A DNA stretch of 64,000 nucleotides. Source: Clostridia bacterium (lineage in GTDB: Bacteria; Bacillota; Clostridia; Christensenellales; Aristaeellaceae). The notes under the pieces are model-generated. The model saw only the letters and a list, made by a program, of their open reading frames with translations. It searched no databases and was not told where the DNA came from. Positions 60,896-64,000 of the stretch are shown piece by piece. The DNA is taken from the NCBI GenBank assembly GCA_017448975.1, contig JAFSKN010000052.1, positions 1 through 64,000 of the forward strand. Reading direction: 5' to 3'. The translations under genes were made by a program, and so were the position numbers. Each line of letters starts with the position of its first letter. The stretch's first letter is position 1.

Positions 60896-61074
60896 GACCC
60901 GCTGGAATCCTGCGGGTCAAACCATCAACAAACCCCGGGATGCATCGAAGGGCCCGCAGGCCCTTCGATTTTTATTCCGCAGGCGGCGGCGTGTACGTCG
61001 CCGAGGAGCAAATGAAATTTGCTTCCGCTATCAATTTCTTGTCGATGCTCTGACCCGCTGGAATCCTGCGGGTC
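60896..61074. repeat. Hairpin cluster with duplicated 23-base palindrome
   Basis: The palindrome GACCCGCTGG...CCTGCGGGTC is present twice without change (60896-60918 and 61052-61074), flanking an 11-base stem hairpin ATCGAAGGGCC/GGCCCTTCGAT (60944-60969). It fills the gap between yajC and mntP; the copy next to yajC likely terminates it. Confidence 0.7.
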
Positions 61075-61101
61075 TTATCGTTCGCAAAGGGTCGGCGGAG
61101 A

Positions 61102-61512
61102 TCAGTTCAGCACTTCGCCGTCGTTCTCCACGGACACTTCTTCCACCTGACGGATGGCCCAGCGCGCCACAGTCATTTCGTAGGGCTGGCCGCCCTTCTG
61201 GCCCACGGCCAGGGTGATGGTATCATCCTTGATGCCCATGATGGTGCCGTAGATGCCGCCGATGGTGGTAATGCGGTCGCCGTGCTTGAGGTTATTCAGC
61301 ATTTCCTTGACTTTCTTGTCCTTCTTGCGCTGGGGACGGATGAGCATAAAATAGAACACCGCGCCCATCAGCACCAGGGGCAGCACCATTTGCAGCAGCG
61401 CCGCCACGGGGGACATTTCAGCCGCCTGCCCGGCAGTGTCGGCAGCCGCGGTCGCCGCGCTTGCGTCTTCCGCCAGGGCAGAGGTGATTCCAAACAGCCA
61501 ATTTTCAATCAT
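61102..61512 (-). CDS. yajC: Preprotein translocase subunit YajC
   Basis: A 136-residue membrane protein of the SecDF-YajC complex. After an Ala-rich N-terminus comes one helix (about 43-62, LLQMVLPLVLMGAVFYFMLI) followed by the family signature RPQRKKDKKVKEMLNNLKHGDRITTIGGIYGTI. The N-terminal 40 residues are longer than usual. The ATG at 61512 is used; the upstream in-frame TTG lacks a ribosome site. Confidence 0.93.
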   Translation of the reverse strand: MIENWLFGITSALAEDASAATAAADTAGQAAEMSPVAALLQMVLPLVLMGAVFYFMLIRPQRKKDKKVKEMLNNLKHGDRITTIGGIYGTIMGIKDDTITLAVGQKGGQPYEMTVARWAIRQVEEVSVENDGEVLN

Positions 61513-61553
61513 GGATCGAGTACCGCCTTTCAACCGTAAATGTGTACTTGGCT

Positions 61554-61582
61554 ATTATATAATGAAATCTCCTCCCTGTAAA
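61554..61582 (-). promoter_or_regulatory. Promoter of yajC
   Basis: On the minus strand: TTTACA (61577-61582), 17-base spacer, TATAAT (61554-61559), 41 bases before the start. Confidence 0.75.
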
Positions 61583-61698
61583 CCCCATGGACAGGGGAAA
61601 ATTTCCGTGAAAAGCGGCGGAAAAGAGGCAGAAACGGGAAAAGACTGAAAAACGCAGGCGGGAGCGCTGGCGAGAGCGCCTTTGCAGGATGGAAAATG

Positions 61699-61821
61699 AT
61701 AAGAGTAGAGCGTGAAGCGTTGAGAGTTGAGATTTATATAAGTGAAAGGAAGTCCAGACAGTCAGCGAAATAGTATATCTAACTATATCTCAGCGCTCAA
61801 CTCCCAACGCTCAACTCTTCA
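61699..61821. repeat. R1 heptamer inverted repeat, copy 8
   Basis: Left arm AAGAGTAGAGCGTGAAGCGT (61701-61720 and on) and right arm 61783-61820 are inverse. The right arm begins one base after the stop codon of the P-loop ATPase gene, so the transcript of that gene runs straight into it. Confidence 0.78.
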
Positions 61822-62838
61822 TGGCAGGGATTCCAGCAGTTCCCCTTTGATTTCCTCCAATCGGTCGTAGTCCATGGCGTCGATATAGTATCTTTCCAGG
61901 GCGTCGTGCTTTTGCTTGGCCTGGGACAGGGCCTCCACCGCCTGAGTTTGCAGCAGATCGCAGGCGGCGCGGTCAAAGGCAAGGCGGGAGGCTTCTCCCC
62001 GCAGCGCGTTTTCGTCCATGTCGGGGGCGAATACCGCACCGTCCATGAGCATTGCGGTGGTGAACACCGTGCTGCCCGCCGTCACGTGGCCAAACTTGCC
62101 CGCGTCCAGGGGGTCGTGCCAGGCACAGCAGGCCATGCCCTGCCGCCCGGCGGCTTCCCACACGGGACGCAGCAGGGCGTCAACGTCAAAACCCCAGGGC
62201 ACGTCTAAGCAGCAGGCCGTTTCATTGATCAGGGCGTCTGTTTCCTGCACCACGCCCTTCCAGGTGATGGCCTGGCAGAAGGCGTGGCTTTCCCCGCCGG
62301 GGCCGGCGGCAGGCAGCAGGGCCACCAGTTCCCGCTGGAGGGCCCGCTTTTCCTTTTCCGGCAGGGCGGCGTCATACACCGCCGCCGCGTCCTGCCGCAC
62401 GGCCAGGGCGGCGCGCAGATACCGGTACGCCTGGGCGTAGCATCCGGCGATCTCCCGGTTCAGGGCGGCGATTTCCTCTCCCTGGCGCACGAGCTGTTCT
62501 TCGTCCAGGCATACGCCAAGGTTCAGGATGCCGTCCCGCGCCCCGGGCAGGGCAGGGTCCACGATGTGGGGCGCGGTGCCGTCCAGAATCAGGAAACCAA
62601 CGGCGGGCACGGCCACCGCGTCCAAGCTGTCCGGGTCGCCGGAGCAGTGGTAAACTTCCGTTTCAAGCCCCAAACGCTCATAGTGCTTTCCCACCTTTCC
62701 CATGAGGGTGCTTTTTCCCACGCCGGGGCCGCCTTTCAGGATCACCGTGCGAAGGGCCTTACGGCGCAGCGATTCAAAGAAGCCTACGAATCCGGCGGCG
62801 GTGTTGCCGCCGGGAAACAAATGCCGGGTACGCGCCAT
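61819..62838 (-). CDS. P-loop ATPase of unknown role (PRK06851-like)
   Basis: A 339-residue protein with Walker A LKGGPGVGKSTLMGKV near residues 34-49, then VYHCSGDPDSLDAV and FLILDGTAPHIVDP, a layout found in a Firmicutes family (PRK06851-like) whose role is not known. A second half (about 195-330) repeats the theme without a clear Walker A. GGAAGGAAC precedes the ATG at 62838; the frame continues upstream without support. Confidence 0.75.
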   Translation of the reverse strand: MARTRHLFPGGNTAAGFVGFFESLRRKALRTVILKGGPGVGKSTLMGKVGKHYERLGLETEVYHCSGDPDSLDAVAVPAVGFLILDGTAPHIVDPALPGARDGILNLGVCLDEEQLVRQGEEIAALNREIAGCYAQAYRYLRAALAVRQDAAAVYDAALPEKEKRALQRELVALLPAAGPGGESHAFCQAITWKGVVQETDALINETACCLDVPWGFDVDALLRPVWEAAGRQGMACCAWHDPLDAGKFGHVTAGSTVFTTAMLMDGAVFAPDMDENALRGEASRLAFDRAACDLLQTQAVEALSQAKQKHDALERYYIDAMDYDRLEEIKGELLESLP

Positions 62839-62934
62839 GCATGTTCCTTCCTTTCCGCCGGGGCGGCTGGCCGCCGCTGTGCCCGGACAAACCACAGTAT
62901 GCGCAAAAGGGAAAAAACATGCCGGGACCGGTGC

Positions 62935-62963
62935 TTGAATAAACCGGCGCGATCCTGTATAAT
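62935..62963 (+). promoter_or_regulatory. Promoter of recD2
   Basis: TTGAAT (62935-62940), 17-base spacer, TATAAT (62958-62963), 38 bases before the ATG. Confidence 0.7.
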
Positions 62964-63001
62964 GGCTGTGGCGCAAATACATGCCGTCAGGGAGGAAGCC
63001 T

Positions 63002-64000
63002 ATGTCCGAAAGAACCGGCGCGCTGCCCGAAGCGGGCCAGCTGGAAGCCGTGATCGAGAATACCGTTTTCCGTAACGAGGAAAACGGCTATTCCATTATG
63101 GAAGCGCGGGCGGGCCGGGAAAAAATCACCGTGGTGGGCACGCTGCCCGCATTGGCTGCCGGGGAACAGGTGATGCTGGAAGGCGCGTGGGTGGAGCATC
63201 CCCAGTACGGCAGGCAATGGAAGGCCACGGCCTGGGAAATCAGAAAGCCCACCACCCTGCTTGGCATCGAGCGCTATTTGGGCTCCGGCCTGATCCCCGG
63301 CATCGGCGCCGCCACGGCCAGGCTGCTGGTGCAGGAATTCGGGGAACGCACCTTGGATATTCTGTCCGAGCATCCTGAGCAGCTCACCCGGGTGCCGGGC
63401 ATCGGAAAAAAGCGGGCCCAGCAGTTGGGCCAAGCCTTCCAGGAGCAGCACGGGGCCCGGGAAGCCATGGTGTTCCTCCAATCCTACGGCGTATCGCCCG
63501 CCCTGGCGGTGAAAATCAGCAAGCGTTACGGGGCAGACGCACAAAGGAAGATTCGGGAAAACCCCTACCGGCTCATCGACGATATCGAGGGCGTGGGCTT
63601 TCTGACGGCGGACCGCATCGCCCTTTCTTTGGGGATTCCCCAGGACAGCGAATATCGCCTGCGGGCGGGGATCAAGTACGCCCTCCAGGAAGCGGCAGCG
63701 GGGGAGGGGCACACCTACCTGCCCCGGGAAACGCTGCTGGAACGGGCGGCCCGGGGCCTGCGGGTCAGCGGGGAATTGCTGACCCATGAATTGGACGGCC
63801 TGCTGTTCGCCCGGGAGATCATCGCCATGGACGCGGAGAACACGCAAGCCATGATGCTGGCCCCGTATTTTTACGCGGAAAAGGAAATCGCCCGGTATTT
63901 GAAGCTGCTCATGGGCGCGGCGGGAACGAAAAACGAACCGGTAGGCCCGCGCATCGGAGATTTTGAAAAAAAGAACGGCATCCAATTCAGCGAAAACCAG
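63002..64000 (+). CDS. recD2: RecD2-type ATP-dependent DNA helicase, N-terminal part
   Basis: The first 333 residues of RecD2, cut by the window end. The N-terminal OB-like domain (ENTVFRNEENGYSIMEA), helix-hairpin-helix repeats (GSGLIPGIGAATARLLVQEFG, RVPGIGKKRAQQL) and LIDDIEGVGFLTADRIALSLGI are diagnostic of this 5'-3' helicase, which works in repair outside RecBCD. The ATPase core would follow right of the window. CAGGGAGG precedes the ATG. Confidence 0.93.
   Translation, partial: MSERTGALPEAGQLEAVIENTVFRNEENGYSIMEARAGREKITVVGTLPALAAGEQVMLEGAWVEHPQYGRQWKATAWEIRKPTTLLGIERYLGSGLIPGIGAATARLLVQEFGERTLDILSEHPEQLTRVPGIGKKRAQQLGQAFQEQHGAREAMVFLQSYGVSPALAVKISKRYGADAQRKIRENPYRLIDDIEGVGFLTADRIALSLGIPQDSEYRLRAGIKYALQEAAAGEGHTYLPRETLLERAARGLRVSGELLTHELDGLLFAREIIAMDAENTQAMMLAPYFYAEKEIARYLKLLMGAAGTKNEPVGPRIGDFEKKNGIQFSENQ

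Noticed and set aside
60871-61101. yybP-ykoY manganese riboswitch before mntP
   Set aside because: The expected conserved bases were not found; the region is explained by repeated palindromes.

Overview
The window looks like a G+C-rich, spore-forming Clostridia (low-GC Gram-positive phylum, but a high-GC member). It carries Spo0A, a CggR-type glycolytic regulator, an IspH-ribosomal protein S1 fusion gene, an MrfA-type helicase, an acyl-ACP thioesterase and near-consensus -35/-10 promoters with 17-base spacers. Genes are tightly packed on both strands, with Shine-Dalgarno sites before almost every start. I cannot name the genus from sequence alone.

Layout. 0.4-10 kb: an acetyltransferase, a sugar ABC ATPase, a sirtuin, a VanY-fold protein without its zinc ligands, a three-gene amino-acid ABC transporter, a DUF951 protein with signal peptidase I, and a large secreted NAGPA-type protein. 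10-15 kb: spo0A, murQ and a two-component system. 15-18 kb: cggR-pgk-tpiA with a visible direct-repeat operator. 18-31 kb: an MMPL transporter, a PIG-L deacetylase, ispH-rpsA, a SNF2 ATPase with a nuclease-like N-terminus, a sugar-kinase-like protein, a hydrolase and an unrecognised 559-residue protein. 31-42 kb: two leftward gene strings, ywlG/small membrane genes/mnmG/thioesterase and hicB/mrfA/aldehyde dehydrogenase/RNA methyltransferase, then a secreted acid phosphatase. 42-45 kb: tmRNA, smpB and proA.

45.1-56.5 kb is a genomic island. It is bounded by a perfect 45-base direct repeat equal to the 3' part (anticodon loop to CCA) of a tRNA-Thr(GGT) gene. The complete tRNA is at the right end with a tyrosine-recombinase remnant beside it, and IS fragments lie at the left end. 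Inside is one rightward signalling cassette: an APC-type permease fused to GGDEF, receiver, degenerate GGDEF and EAL domains; a free-standing Hpt protein; an SGNH hydrolase; a hybrid histidine kinase with two receivers; and an orphan solute-binding lipoprotein overlapping the kinase by four bases. The inferred circuit is: lipoprotein and/or kinase sense a ligand, phosphate passes through Hpt to the receiver in the permease fusion, and cyclic-di-GMP turnover is set there. This is the most interesting system in the window.

56.5-64 kb returns to host-like genes: an RNA methyltransferase, two paralogous TIM-barrel sugar isomerases with a HepT/MntA toxin-antitoxin pair between them, mntP, yajC, a P-loop ATPase and the start of recD2.

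Three families of dispersed repeats occur outside the island but were not seen in it: R1, about 100-base inverted repeats built of tandem heptamers and always next to a gene 3' end (eight copies); R2, an 85-base two-hairpin element whose same end always faces a gene start and carries a -10-like hexamer (three copies); and R3, long perfect hairpins flanked by G-rich sequence. Their absence from the island fits its recent acquisition.
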